NCBI GenBank assembly: GCA_903882935.1
Contig: CAIRZB010000058.1
Location: 38,245-102,244, forward strand
Origin: an uncultured Parafilimonas sp.
GTDB lineage: Bacteria; Bacteroidota; Bacteroidia; Chitinophagales; Chitinophagaceae
Direction of reading: 5' to 3'
Length of the DNA: 64,000 nucleotides
In this document: positions 36,159-44,096 of the stretch, piece by piece
Layout: every line of letters begins with the position of its first letter
How positions within the stretch are numbered: the stretch's first letter is position 1
Program-made: the position numbers and the translations under genes
Notes under the pieces: generated by a model
Told to the model about the DNA's origin: nothing
Seen by the model: the letters and a program-made list of their open reading frames with translations, nothing else
Databases searched by the model: none

Positions 36159-36989
36159 ATGAAACAAATCCCTAATATTTTTACATTAGTAAACCTAGTT
36201 TTCGGTTGCATTGCAATCATGTATGCCTTGCAACCAGGCCTAGTGCCACAATACACGATTACCGAAGGTGGCAATGCCACAGCCTACTTAAATGAGGCCA
36301 CCGGCGTGCAGTATATAAATATGCCCGAACAAATACAGTTAGCATCCCTATTTATTGGCTTGGCAGCTATTGTAGATTTTTTGGATGGCTTTGTCGCAAG
36401 GCTTTTAAGGGCAACTTCTGAGTTAGGCAAGCAGCTAGATTCTTTGTCGGATGTGGTAAGCTTTGGCGTGGCACCGGGTATGATATTGTTGCAGTTGCTG
36501 CGCCTAGCCTATGCCCAGCAGCCCGACGGATTGGACGTTAGTATAATTTGGTTGTTACCTGCCTTTATTGTGCCTGCCGCAGGGGCATACCGCTTGGCAA
36601 GGTTTAATATTGATGCGGCCCAGGGCACAGTTTTTAAAGGGGTGCCCATACCTGCGGTTGGCCTGTTGGTGGCCTCATTCCCTTTAATTGCGTTTTTTAA
36701 CACAGGTGGGTTTGCGGGGCCGGCCCTGGTGGGTTTTTTGCACCTGCTGTCAAACAAATGGTTTTTATATGCCCTTATTTTGTTGGTAAGTTATTTAATG
36801 GTTTCGCCGCTGCCTATGATGGCGCTGAAGTTTAAGAACATTTCAATAAAAAATAACGGCCCCCAATATTTGTTAATAGCTACAGCCATTATAGCTGCCA
36901 TCATTTTACAATGGCTGGCTGTGCCAGTGGTTTTTGTTATTTATGTTGTTTTATCTTTGCTCATCAAACAAAAAACGCATGACGTATAA
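36159..36989 (+). CDS. pssA: CDP-diacylglycerol--serine O-phosphatidyltransferase
   Basis: A 276-residue membrane enzyme making phosphatidylserine, precursor of phosphatidylethanolamine. It begins with IPNIFTLVNLVFGCIAI and has the CDP-alcohol phosphotransferase motif (DG..AR..G..D) as DFLDGFVARLLRATSELGKQ followed by LDSLSDVVSFGVAPG. Several hydrophobic segments follow to the C-terminus. ATG start at 36159. Its last 11 bases overlap the start of purS, an uncommon pairing that implies translational coupling. Confidence 0.95.
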   Translation: MKQIPNIFTLVNLVFGCIAIMYALQPGLVPQYTITEGGNATAYLNEATGVQYINMPEQIQLASLFIGLAAIVDFLDGFVARLLRATSELGKQLDSLSDVVSFGVAPGMILLQLLRLAYAQQPDGLDVSIIWLLPAFIVPAAGAYRLARFNIDAAQGTVFKGVPIPAVGLLVASFPLIAFFNTGGFAGPALVGFLHLLSNKWFLYALILLVSYLMVSPLPMMALKFKNISIKNNGPQYLLIATAIIAAIILQWLAVPVVFVIYVVLSLLIKQKTHDV

Positions 36990-37227
36990 TATCCAGATTA
37001 AAGTAATGCCTTTGAAAGATCTTTTAGACCCACAGGGGAAGGCCGTATTGGGCGGGCTGCAAAATTTAGGATTAACCGGTGTGGCAGACGTGCGTATAGG
37101 CAAGCACATTACCCTGCAAATTGATGCCGAAAGTAAAGAATACGCCAAGCAAATAGCTGAAGAAGCCAGCAAAAAACTGCTAGCCAACCCGGTTATGGAG
37201 TTTTTTGAGATTGAGATGGTGGATTAA
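36979..37227 (+). CDS. purS: Phosphoribosylformylglycinamidine synthase subunit PurS
   Basis: An 82-residue small subunit of the three-part FGAM synthase (PurS-PurQ-PurL) in purine synthesis. The start MTYNIQIKVMPLKDLLDPQG and the NLGLTGVADVRIGKHITL and EEASKKLLANPVMEFFEIEM segments are characteristic; PurS bridges PurL and PurQ as a dimer. ATG at 36979 is used, since the longer frame from 36934 runs inside pssA in another frame. No purQ or purL is adjacent, so the other subunits are elsewhere. Confidence 0.92.
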   Translation: MTYNIQIKVMPLKDLLDPQGKAVLGGLQNLGLTGVADVRIGKHITLQIDAESKEYAKQIAEEASKKLLANPVMEFFEIEMVD

Positions 37228-37372
37228 TCCGGGAATTTCTTATCTTGGACAAAGGTGGATTTGAAGATTTGGCAATGATGCATGCGCGATTGACGCAATA
37301 AAGTATTGCTTCATTCATACATAAAAACCATTTTCAGGTTTTCAAATTAAGCCATTTTCAATTTTTACAAAT

Positions 37373-38041
37373 ATGCTCTATTTGGTACCCACACCATTGG
37401 GTAATTTAAAGGATATTACCTTGCGTGCCCTGGAAATACTGCAACAGGCCGATGTAATTTTGTGTGAGGATACGCGAACCTCTTCAAAACTTTTGCAGCA
37501 TTACAGTATACACAAACCCGTATCGCCTTACCACCAGCATAATGAGCATAAAATTGTACCCCATCTAGTTGACCAACTTATTGCGGGTAAAACCATGGCA
37601 TTGATAACCGATGCGGGCACACCTGGTATTTCCGACCCCGCGTTTTTGTTGGTGCGCGCCTGCGTTAAGGGGGGCGTTAAAGTGGAGTGTTTACCCGGCC
37701 CAACAGCTTTTGTACCCGCTTTGGTTAACAGCGGGCTACCGGTTAACAGGTTTGTTTTTGAAGGCTTTTTGCCGTTAAAAAAAGGCAGGCAAACACTGTT
37801 TAAAAAGCTTGCGGACGAAGAAAGAACGATGGTTTTTTATGAAAGCCCCATGCGGTTGGTAAAAACACTTGATGAAATGGGGGGCTATTTTGGGGCTGAC
37901 CGAAATTGTAGTGTAAGCAGGGAGCTTACTAAAATGTTTGAGGAAAACAAACGCGGCACTTTGCATGAAGTAAGTGAGTATTTTAAAACAAAGACGGTAA
38001 AAGGCGAGATAGTAATTGTAGTACAGGGTAAAGAAGCATAA
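37373..38041 (+). CDS. rsmI: 16S rRNA (cytidine1402-2'-O)-methyltransferase
   Basis: A 222-residue tetrapyrrole-methylase-fold enzyme that 2'-O-methylates C1402 in the decoding centre, using S-adenosylmethionine. Motifs: LYLVPTPLGNLKDITLRALE at the start, CEDTRTSSKLLQHY, ALITDAGTPGISDPA, and PGPTAFVPALVNSGLP. The product is shorter than the E. coli enzyme, which has a C-terminal extension. ATG at 37373. Stands alone. Confidence 0.95.
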   Translation: MLYLVPTPLGNLKDITLRALEILQQADVILCEDTRTSSKLLQHYSIHKPVSPYHQHNEHKIVPHLVDQLIAGKTMALITDAGTPGISDPAFLLVRACVKGGVKVECLPGPTAFVPALVNSGLPVNRFVFEGFLPLKKGRQTLFKKLADEERTMVFYESPMRLVKTLDEMGGYFGADRNCSVSRELTKMFEENKRGTLHEVSEYFKTKTVKGEIVIVVQGKEA

Positions 38042-38139
38042 AAAATTGCAAAGGTACAGGCCACTTTCGGATTGATGGTGGCTGTAACCCGAGGTTTTTT
38101 TCATCGCTTTAGTAAAAAATTATGACGGCTTGGGTATAA

Positions 38140-38168
38140 TTTGCATGAAAATTGCACAATTGCCTTTG
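38140..38168 (+). promoter_or_regulatory. Candidate promoter for the PepSY-like gene
   Basis: TTTG (38140-38143), 17 bases, then TGCCTTTG (38161-38168), one mismatch from the Bacteroidota TAnnTTTG element, 13 bases before the ATG at 38182. Confidence 0.35.
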
Positions 38169-38181
38169 CTAAATTACAATT

Positions 38182-38628
38182 ATGAAGAAAAATTTGTTGG
38201 TTTTGTTAGTAGCATTTTTGGTAACAGGCGTTGCCGTGGCGCAGTTGCGTAAGATACCCAGTAGCGTAACCGGTGCTTTTGCAACCCGTTATCCCCATGC
38301 TGAAAAAATTGAATGGAGCGACAAGCTTACCAGTTTCGTTGCCTCATTTACATTGAATGGCGCCGAGGTGAAGGCCGGGTTTTCCAGCAGCGGTGACTGG
38401 AAGTACAGCGAAAAGAAAATTACGTTTGAAGAGCTGCCAGCCGATGTAAAGGACGGCTTTTTAAAAAGTAAGTATGCTGATTGGAATAAAGGTACGGTGA
38501 CCGAAATTCAAACAAACGGTAAGGCAATTGAATACAGGGTGCTTGCCGAAAAGAGTTCCCCATTTCAAAAGAAGAAGCTTTACTTTAACCCAAACGGCAA
38601 ATTGTTGAGAGACAATATTGCCTTGTAA
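38182..38628 (+). CDS. Secreted PepSY-like protein
   Basis: 148 residues with a strong signal peptide (MKKNLLVLLVAFLVTGVAVAQ). The mature part matches the Bacteroidota PepSY-like (BLIP-fold, DUF2874-like) pattern: two copies of a helix followed by a W-rich strand (VTGAFATRYPHAEKIEWSDK and VKDGFLKSKYADWNKGTVTE) and a terminal KLYFNPNGKLL. Such proteins are periplasmic; their role is unknown. A terminator lies just after the gene. Confidence 0.82.
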   Translation: MKKNLLVLLVAFLVTGVAVAQLRKIPSSVTGAFATRYPHAEKIEWSDKLTSFVASFTLNGAEVKAGFSSSGDWKYSEKKITFEELPADVKDGFLKSKYADWNKGTVTEIQTNGKAIEYRVLAEKSSPFQKKKLYFNPNGKLLRDNIAL

Positions 38629-38663
38629 AACAAATACGCTGTATATTGCGGCACTGTAGTTTT

Positions 38664-38705
38664 AGCCTGACGTATGTTTGCAACCATAATTCAGGCTTTT
38701 TTTTT
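38664..38705 (+). terminator. Terminator after the PepSY-like gene
   Basis: AGCCTGA (38664-38670) pairs with TCAGGCT (38691-38697), followed by a run of eight or more T. It overlaps the first codons of the longer peptidase reading frame at 38674, which supports the later start at 38725. Confidence 0.75.
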
Positions 38706-38724
38706 ACACAAACAAACCGTTACT

Positions 38725-40584
38725 ATGGGTAAAAAAATGTTGGGCTGTGTGTTATTTTCAATGCTATTACATTCGGCGTTTGCCCAAAATGACAGGTGGC
38801 AGCAACGCATAAATTACAAGATTAATCTTGATATGGATGTAACAACCAACAGGCTTGGGGGTAATGAGAAAATTGAATACTTTAATAATTCGCCCGATAC
38901 CCTTTACCGCATTTTTTTCCATACTTACTGGAATGCCTTCCAGCCAAACAGCCTGATGGACGTTAGGAGCAGGGAGCTTGGCAAAACCGTGCTTGGCACA
39001 AATAGAAATAACCAGCCCATTTATGATTGGGACGGCAGGGTTAAAGATCGTATACAGCACCTTTCCCCCGCCGAAATTGGGTATGACACCATACAGACGA
39101 TAAAAGTTAACGGTGCAGTGCAGCAAATTGTTTGGCACGAAACCATTGTGGAAGTTAAATTGGGCAAGGCAATACCCCCGCATTCAAAAACCGCCATCGA
39201 CGTTACATTTAATTGCCAGGTGCCTTTGCAAGTGCGTAGGAGCGGCAGAGACAATGCTGAAGGCGTACGCTACAGCATGAGCCAATGGTACCCAAAAATG
39301 GTGGAATACGACTACCAAGGCTGGAATGCCAACCCCTATATTGCGAGGGAGTTTTATGGCGTTTGGGGAGATTACGACGTAAACATAACACTCGACAAAT
39401 CGTACTTGGTTGCAGCAAGTGGCAGCTTGCAAAACCCAAATGATGTTGGTTTTGGCTACGAAGGCAGCGGTATTAAAGTTAAACCAGCGGCAGGTAACAC
39501 ACTTACCTGGAAATTTGTAGGGCAAAACATACATGACTTTGTATGGGCGGCCGACCCAAACTATAAGCTGTTAAAAAGGCAAATAACCAACGGCCCTCTA
39601 CTGTATGTTGTATATAAAAAAGCAGATTCCTTGGAGGGTATTTGGAAAGCTTTTACGGATACCATGGAACTTGCTTATCCCTTTATGGCCAAAACTTTTG
39701 GTCCGTACCCCTACAAAAACTATTCGTTTATACAGGGAGGTGACGGGGGGATGGAATATCCCATGGCCACGTTGATAAAGAACGCCGGTATAGGCACAGG
39801 ACTGCACGAATGGATGCATAGTTGGTACCAGGGCATGTTGGGTACCAATGAAAGCTTATACCCATGGATGGATGAAGGTTTCACGTCTTATGCCGAGGCC
39901 CGAATATCTGCCTGGCTTCGCCATGACACTTCGTTTGCGTATAACAGCGACTACAGGTCGTATAATTATTTGGTAAAAAGCGGGCGGGAAGAACCTTTAA
40001 GCACCCATGCTGACCACTATGCCACCAATATGGCTTACGGTGCAGCCGTGTATGGCAAGGGTGCTGTTTTTTTAGCGCAGCTAGGCTATATAGTTAGTGA
40101 CAGTGTACTAGACAAGATATTATTGGATTACTATGGCCAATGGCGTTTTAAACACCCAAACCCCAATGATTTTATACGAACCGCAGAGAAAGCCAGTGGG
40201 CTTGAGTTGCAGTGGTATAAAGAATATTGGATAAATACGACCAAGACAATTGACTATGCCGTTGGCGATATAAATATAGTGGATGGAAAAACGGTTATTA
40301 CATTAAAACGTATAGGCTTGATGCCCATGCCCGTTGACGTTGCAATAACCTACAAAGATGGCAGTAAAGAACTACACTACATACCCATTGATTTGTTGTA
40401 TGGTGTTAAGCCCGCCGAAAATGCTGTGAACCGCTTTTTACACACTGATTGGAAATGGGTAAATCCAGAATATCAGCTTGTGGTTGACCATGGCATAAAA
40501 GAGATTAAAGAAATTGAAATAGATGCAAGTAAGCGTATGGCAGATGTAAATAGAACCAATAACAAACTGGTTGTACCAGATTGA
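38725..40584 (+). CDS. Secreted M1-family metallopeptidase
   Basis: A 619-residue gluzincin of the M1 (aminopeptidase N-like) family, with a signal peptide (MGKKMLGCVLFSMLLHSAFA). The zinc motif HEWMH is followed by MDEGFTSYAE (second Glu ligand) at the usual 18-19 residue distance, and the exopeptidase-type GGMEYP (in place of GAMEN) lies before it. The N-terminal domain is beta-rich (INYKINLDMDVTTNRLGGNE). It probably acts in the periplasm or outside the cell. ATG at 38725 is chosen for the signal peptide. Confidence 0.92.
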   Translation: MGKKMLGCVLFSMLLHSAFAQNDRWQQRINYKINLDMDVTTNRLGGNEKIEYFNNSPDTLYRIFFHTYWNAFQPNSLMDVRSRELGKTVLGTNRNNQPIYDWDGRVKDRIQHLSPAEIGYDTIQTIKVNGAVQQIVWHETIVEVKLGKAIPPHSKTAIDVTFNCQVPLQVRRSGRDNAEGVRYSMSQWYPKMVEYDYQGWNANPYIAREFYGVWGDYDVNITLDKSYLVAASGSLQNPNDVGFGYEGSGIKVKPAAGNTLTWKFVGQNIHDFVWAADPNYKLLKRQITNGPLLYVVYKKADSLEGIWKAFTDTMELAYPFMAKTFGPYPYKNYSFIQGGDGGMEYPMATLIKNAGIGTGLHEWMHSWYQGMLGTNESLYPWMDEGFTSYAEARISAWLRHDTSFAYNSDYRSYNYLVKSGREEPLSTHADHYATNMAYGAAVYGKGAVFLAQLGYIVSDSVLDKILLDYYGQWRFKHPNPNDFIRTAEKASGLELQWYKEYWINTTKTIDYAVGDINIVDGKTVITLKRIGLMPMPVDVAITYKDGSKELHYIPIDLLYGVKPAENAVNRFLHTDWKWVNPEYQLVVDHGIKEIKEIEIDASKRMADVNRTNNKLVVPD

Positions 40585-40721
40585 GGAAGCAAAAAAATAG
40601 TGTTAAAATTTGGGGGTCTCCGAATATCGGGGTATTATTGCCGAAGTTTCCCCCCTGTTTTTCCACGTTGCTGAAATATGAAAAATTTATTGTTTTGAAT
40701 TCAAACTAACTAACAAAGATT

Positions 40722-42044
40722 ATGAAAATTGTAATTGTTGGCACCGGGTATGTAGGCTTAGTAACAGGCGCATGTTTATCCGAGGTTGGGACAGAGGTAG
40801 TTTGTGTTGATGTGAATGAAGAAAAAATTGAAAATTTAAAGAAGGGCATACTGCCAATTTATGAGCCAGGTTTGGACAGAATTGTGGAAAGAAATTCAGC
40901 AAAGGGGCGCCTGCAATTTAGCACCAACCTTGGTGAGGTTATAAGTAAGGCGGAAGTTGTGTTTATTGCGGTTGGCACCCCTCCCGGTGAAGACGGCAGC
41001 GCTGATTTGAAATATGTTTTAAAAGTTGCCCAAACGATTGGCGAGCATATGACAGAGCATTTAGTGGTTGTTACAAAAAGCACTGTACCAGTAGGCACAG
41101 CGCAGAAAGTAAAAGCCTGCATTGCAGACGCATTAGCGCAGCGAAATAAAGAAATAGATTTTGATGTAGCCTCAAACCCTGAGTTTTTAAAAGAGGGGGC
41201 AGCCATAGATGATTTTTTAAAACCAGACCGGATTGTAATTGGTATTGAATCAGACAAAGCGCGTAATATACTGCAGCAGTTGTATAACCCATTTGTACTA
41301 AATGGTCATCCGATATTGTTTATGGACGTGCCTTCTGCAGAAATGACCAAGTATGCTGCCAATGCCATGCTGGCGACCAAAATAAGTTTCATGAATGATA
41401 TAGCCAACCTTTGCGAATTGGTTGGTGCAAACGTAAATGAGGTAAGAAAAGGGATTGGTTCAGATCCCCGCATTGGCCACCGTTTTATTTACCCAGGCAT
41501 AGGGTATGGCGGCTCTTGTTTTCCAAAAGACGTTAAAGCATTGGTGCGTACGGCTAGGGAATACAAACATAACTTGCGTATACTTGATGCTGTTGAACAG
41601 GTTAACGACGACCAGAAAAAAGTACTTTTCAGTAAAATAGTCAACCACTTTGGGAATGATCTTTCAGGAAAGGTTTTTGCTGTATGGGGCCTTTCGTTTA
41701 AACCCAATACCGATGACATGCGCGATGCACCCTCTATTGTATTGATCGAAGCATTGCTCGAGGCTGGGGCAAAGGTACAGGCATACGACCCCGTTGCAAT
41801 GAAGGAAGCAAAACATTCATTGGGGTATAGGATTCTTTACACTGAAGATCCTGTTTCAGCGGTAAAAGACGCAGATGCATTGTTGCTTGTTACGGAATGG
41901 AATGAGTTTAAACTGCCAGATTGGAAGCATGTTAAAGAAAACATGGCCCAGCACGTTCTGTTTGACGGCCGCAATATTTATAATGCAAAGGATATGGCTG
42001 AAAAAGGATTTACCTATTATTGCATTGGCATAAAAACCAACTAA
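40722..42044 (+). CDS. ugd: UDP-glucose 6-dehydrogenase
   Basis: A 440-residue enzyme oxidising UDP-glucose to UDP-glucuronate with two NAD+. It has the Rossmann start [48 protein letters not shown], the catalytic cysteine in [14 protein letters not shown], and [15 protein letters not shown]. It is the first gene of the polysaccharide locus and is followed 11 bases later by the UDP-glucuronate decarboxylase gene, giving UDP-xylose. Cytoplasmic. Confidence 0.97.
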   Translation: MKIVIVGTGYVGLVTGACLSEVGTEVVCVDVNEEKIENLKKGILPIYEPGLDRIVERNSAKGRLQFSTNLGEVISKAEVVFIAVGTPPGEDGSADLKYVLKVAQTIGEHMTEHLVVVTKSTVPVGTAQKVKACIADALAQRNKEIDFDVASNPEFLKEGAAIDDFLKPDRIVIGIESDKARNILQQLYNPFVLNGHPILFMDVPSAEMTKYAANAMLATKISFMNDIANLCELVGANVNEVRKGIGSDPRIGHRFIYPGIGYGGSCFPKDVKALVRTAREYKHNLRILDAVEQVNDDQKKVLFSKIVNHFGNDLSGKVFAVWGLSFKPNTDDMRDAPSIVLIEALLEAGAKVQAYDPVAMKEAKHSLGYRILYTEDPVSAVKDADALLLVTEWNEFKLPDWKHVKENMAQHVLFDGRNIYNAKDMAEKGFTYYCIGIKTN

Positions 42045-42055
42045 CCAATAACCAA

Positions 42056-43042
42056 ATGAAAAAAAGAGTACTAATCACAGGGGCAGCGGGCTTTTTAGGG
42101 TCGCATTTATGCGACCGATTTATTAAGGAAGGCTACAATGTTATAGGTATGGATAACCTTATAACGGGTGATCTGCAAAACATTGAACATCTTTTTTCTT
42201 TGCCCTCTTTTGAATTTTACCATCACGATGTTACAAAGTTTGTGCATGTTTCCGGCAAACTTGACTATATATTACATTTTGCGTCTCCGGCCAGTCCCAT
42301 TGACTATTTAAAGATACCAATACAGACATTGAAAGTGGGTGCTATGGGTACCCATAACCTGCTTGGGTTAGCCAAAGAAAAAGGCGCCCGCATGCTAATT
42401 GCATCCACCTCGGAGGTTTATGGCGATCCCGCCGTACACCCACAAACAGAGGACTATTGGGGCAATGTTAACCCGGTTGGACCAAGGGGGGTGTATGATG
42501 AGGCAAAACGCTACCAAGAAGCGATAACCATGGCATACCATACTTACCATGGTCTCGCGACAAGGATTATCCGAATTTTTAACACGTATGGACCGCGTAT
42601 GCGTTTGAATGACGGGCGTGTATTGCCAGCATTTATTGGACAAGCATTAAGGGGCGAAGATCTTACCATTTTTGGTGATGGCTCGCAAACAAGGTCGTTT
42701 TGCTTTGTTGACGATTTGGTTGAAGGAATATATCGCTTACTATTGAGTGATTATGCCGGACCCGTTAATATTGGTAACCCGTCAGAGATTACCATTGCCC
42801 AGTTTGCCGAGGAGATAATAGCATTAACCGGAACCAACCAAAAAGTAATTTATAAGCCTCTGCCTAAAGATGACCCCAAGCAAAGGCAGCCTGATATTAC
42901 ATTGGCCAGGCAACTTTTAGGATGGGAACCTAAAGTAAGTAGGCAGGAAGGATTGAAAATAACGTACGAATATTTTAAGAGCTTAAGCCACGAGCAGCTG
43001 TTTAAAAAAGAACACAAAGATTTTGAGGGGTATATTAAGTAA
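42056..43042 (+). CDS. uxs: UDP-glucuronate decarboxylase (UDP-xylose synthase)
   Basis: A 328-residue extended short-chain dehydrogenase. [14 protein letters not shown] binds [42 protein letters not shown], the catalytic [10 protein letters not shown] (Tyr-x-x-x-Lys) and [16 protein letters not shown] are all typical of UXS, which decarboxylates UDP-glucuronate to UDP-xylose. Position right after ugd supports this. ATG at 42056 is used rather than an upstream one inside ugd. The gene is upstream of the export genes with a 205-base gap holding hairpins. Confidence 0.93.
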   Translation: MKKRVLITGAAGFLGSHLCDRFIKEGYNVIGMDNLITGDLQNIEHLFSLPSFEFYHHDVTKFVHVSGKLDYILHFASPASPIDYLKIPIQTLKVGAMGTHNLLGLAKEKGARMLIASTSEVYGDPAVHPQTEDYWGNVNPVGPRGVYDEAKRYQEAITMAYHTYHGLATRIIRIFNTYGPRMRLNDGRVLPAFIGQALRGEDLTIFGDGSQTRSFCFVDDLVEGIYRLLLSDYAGPVNIGNPSEITIAQFAEEIIALTGTNQKVIYKPLPKDDPKQRQPDITLARQLLGWEPKVSRQEGLKITYEYFKSLSHEQLFKKEHKDFEGYIK

Positions 43043-43091
43043 CATGTTAGGTTATTGTTCCGGATTTTTTTGAACTGTAATTAATTGATGT

Positions 43092-43181
43092 TTTCCCGGT
43101 GTTAGCCTTGCTACGCAATGTTTACCGCCGGGAAATTTGCCTGATTCAACTGTGACTCAGAAAGGCGAAGCCGTTTTTTTA
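43092..43181 (+). promoter_or_regulatory. Leader region with hairpins before the export genes
   Basis: TTTCCCGG (43092-43099) pairs with CCGGGAAA (43128-43135) over a 28-base loop; further on GGCGAAGCC (43164-43172), able to form a very small hairpin, is followed by a run of seven T. This sits in the 205-base gap before the Wza-like gene. It could be a terminator/antiterminator element; the evidence is only structural. Confidence 0.3.
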
Positions 43182-43247
43182 AATAAGTAATCACTAATTT
43201 GATTATTGTTTTATTGATTTTTTCATTTATTACTAATTTCAATCGCT

Positions 43248-44084
43248 ATGGTTAGGGAAAAAAGGACGTGTTTTTTAATGGTGATAGTAATGGGTGTTTT
43301 TTTTCTATCGGCCTGCGGACCTACACACACTTTTAGCCACATGACTTACCTTGCCGATTCTATTGGAATGAATCCGCAAACTGCGAAAGCTGCTAACCCA
43401 ATTGTTTTAGAAAAAGGCGACCGCATTACCATAAAGGTAAACGCGTTAGACCCAGAAAAAGCCCAGATTTACAACGGCGGAAATAGTGCGGCAACCATGT
43501 CAACAAATGCCAATGCCGTGGGTACCGTTTTGGGTGGATCTTCAAGCAACCAAGGTGGCAGCCCGAGCTATTTGGTGGATGACAACGGCGAAATAAAATT
43601 TCCTCAACTTGGAGCGTTGAAGGTGGTTGGGTTAACCACTGCAAAAGTGGCCGATACCATAGAAAATTGGCTGAAGGGCTATATTAGAGAGCCCCTTGTT
43701 ACAGTAGAATTAATTAATTTTCAAATTAATATTCTTGGCGAGGTTGGCCATCCCGGTACAATTACAGTACCTGATGGAAAAATAACAATAATTGAGGCAA
43801 TTAGCCAAAGTGGCGATTTGACTGTTAACGGGCTGCGGGAAAATATTTTGGTGGTAAGGCAAAAAGATGGCCAGCGGCAATACGGTAGGGTTAATTTAGC
43901 CTCGAAAGACATTTTTGAATCTCCATACTATTATCTTAAACAAGGGGATATCGTATATGTTGAAATGAACAAAAATAAGCTTTTGTCTTCTGATCAATTG
44001 CATATAAGAAGAGTTAACTACGCGGCCTTAGCATTTACGGCCATTACGGCAACAGCAATTATTTACAATAGTTTGAAGAAATAA
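43248..44084 (+). CDS. Wza-like polysaccharide export lipoprotein
   Basis: A 278-residue outer-membrane export protein. Signal peptide with lipobox FFLSACG (Cys near 25), polysaccharide export domain (LEKGDRITIKVNALDPEKAQ, YLVDDNGEIKFPQLG, VVGLTTAKVADTIENWL, VTVELINFQINILGEVGHPG), and an SLBB-like region (TVPDGKITIIEAISQSGDL). A hydrophobic C-terminal helix (AALAFTAITATAII) fits the amphipathic helix of Wza that crosses the outer membrane. It is followed after 12 bases by the Wzc-like kinase, its usual partner. Confidence 0.93.
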   Translation: MVREKRTCFLMVIVMGVFFLSACGPTHTFSHMTYLADSIGMNPQTAKAANPIVLEKGDRITIKVNALDPEKAQIYNGGNSAATMSTNANAVGTVLGGSSSNQGGSPSYLVDDNGEIKFPQLGALKVVGLTTAKVADTIENWLKGYIREPLVTVELINFQINILGEVGHPGTITVPDGKITIIEAISQSGDLTVNGLRENILVVRQKDGQRQYGRVNLASKDIFESPYYYLKQGDIVYVEMNKNKLLSSDQLHIRRVNYAALAFTAITATAIIYNSLKK

Positions 44085-44096
44085 CAAAACGTAAAA

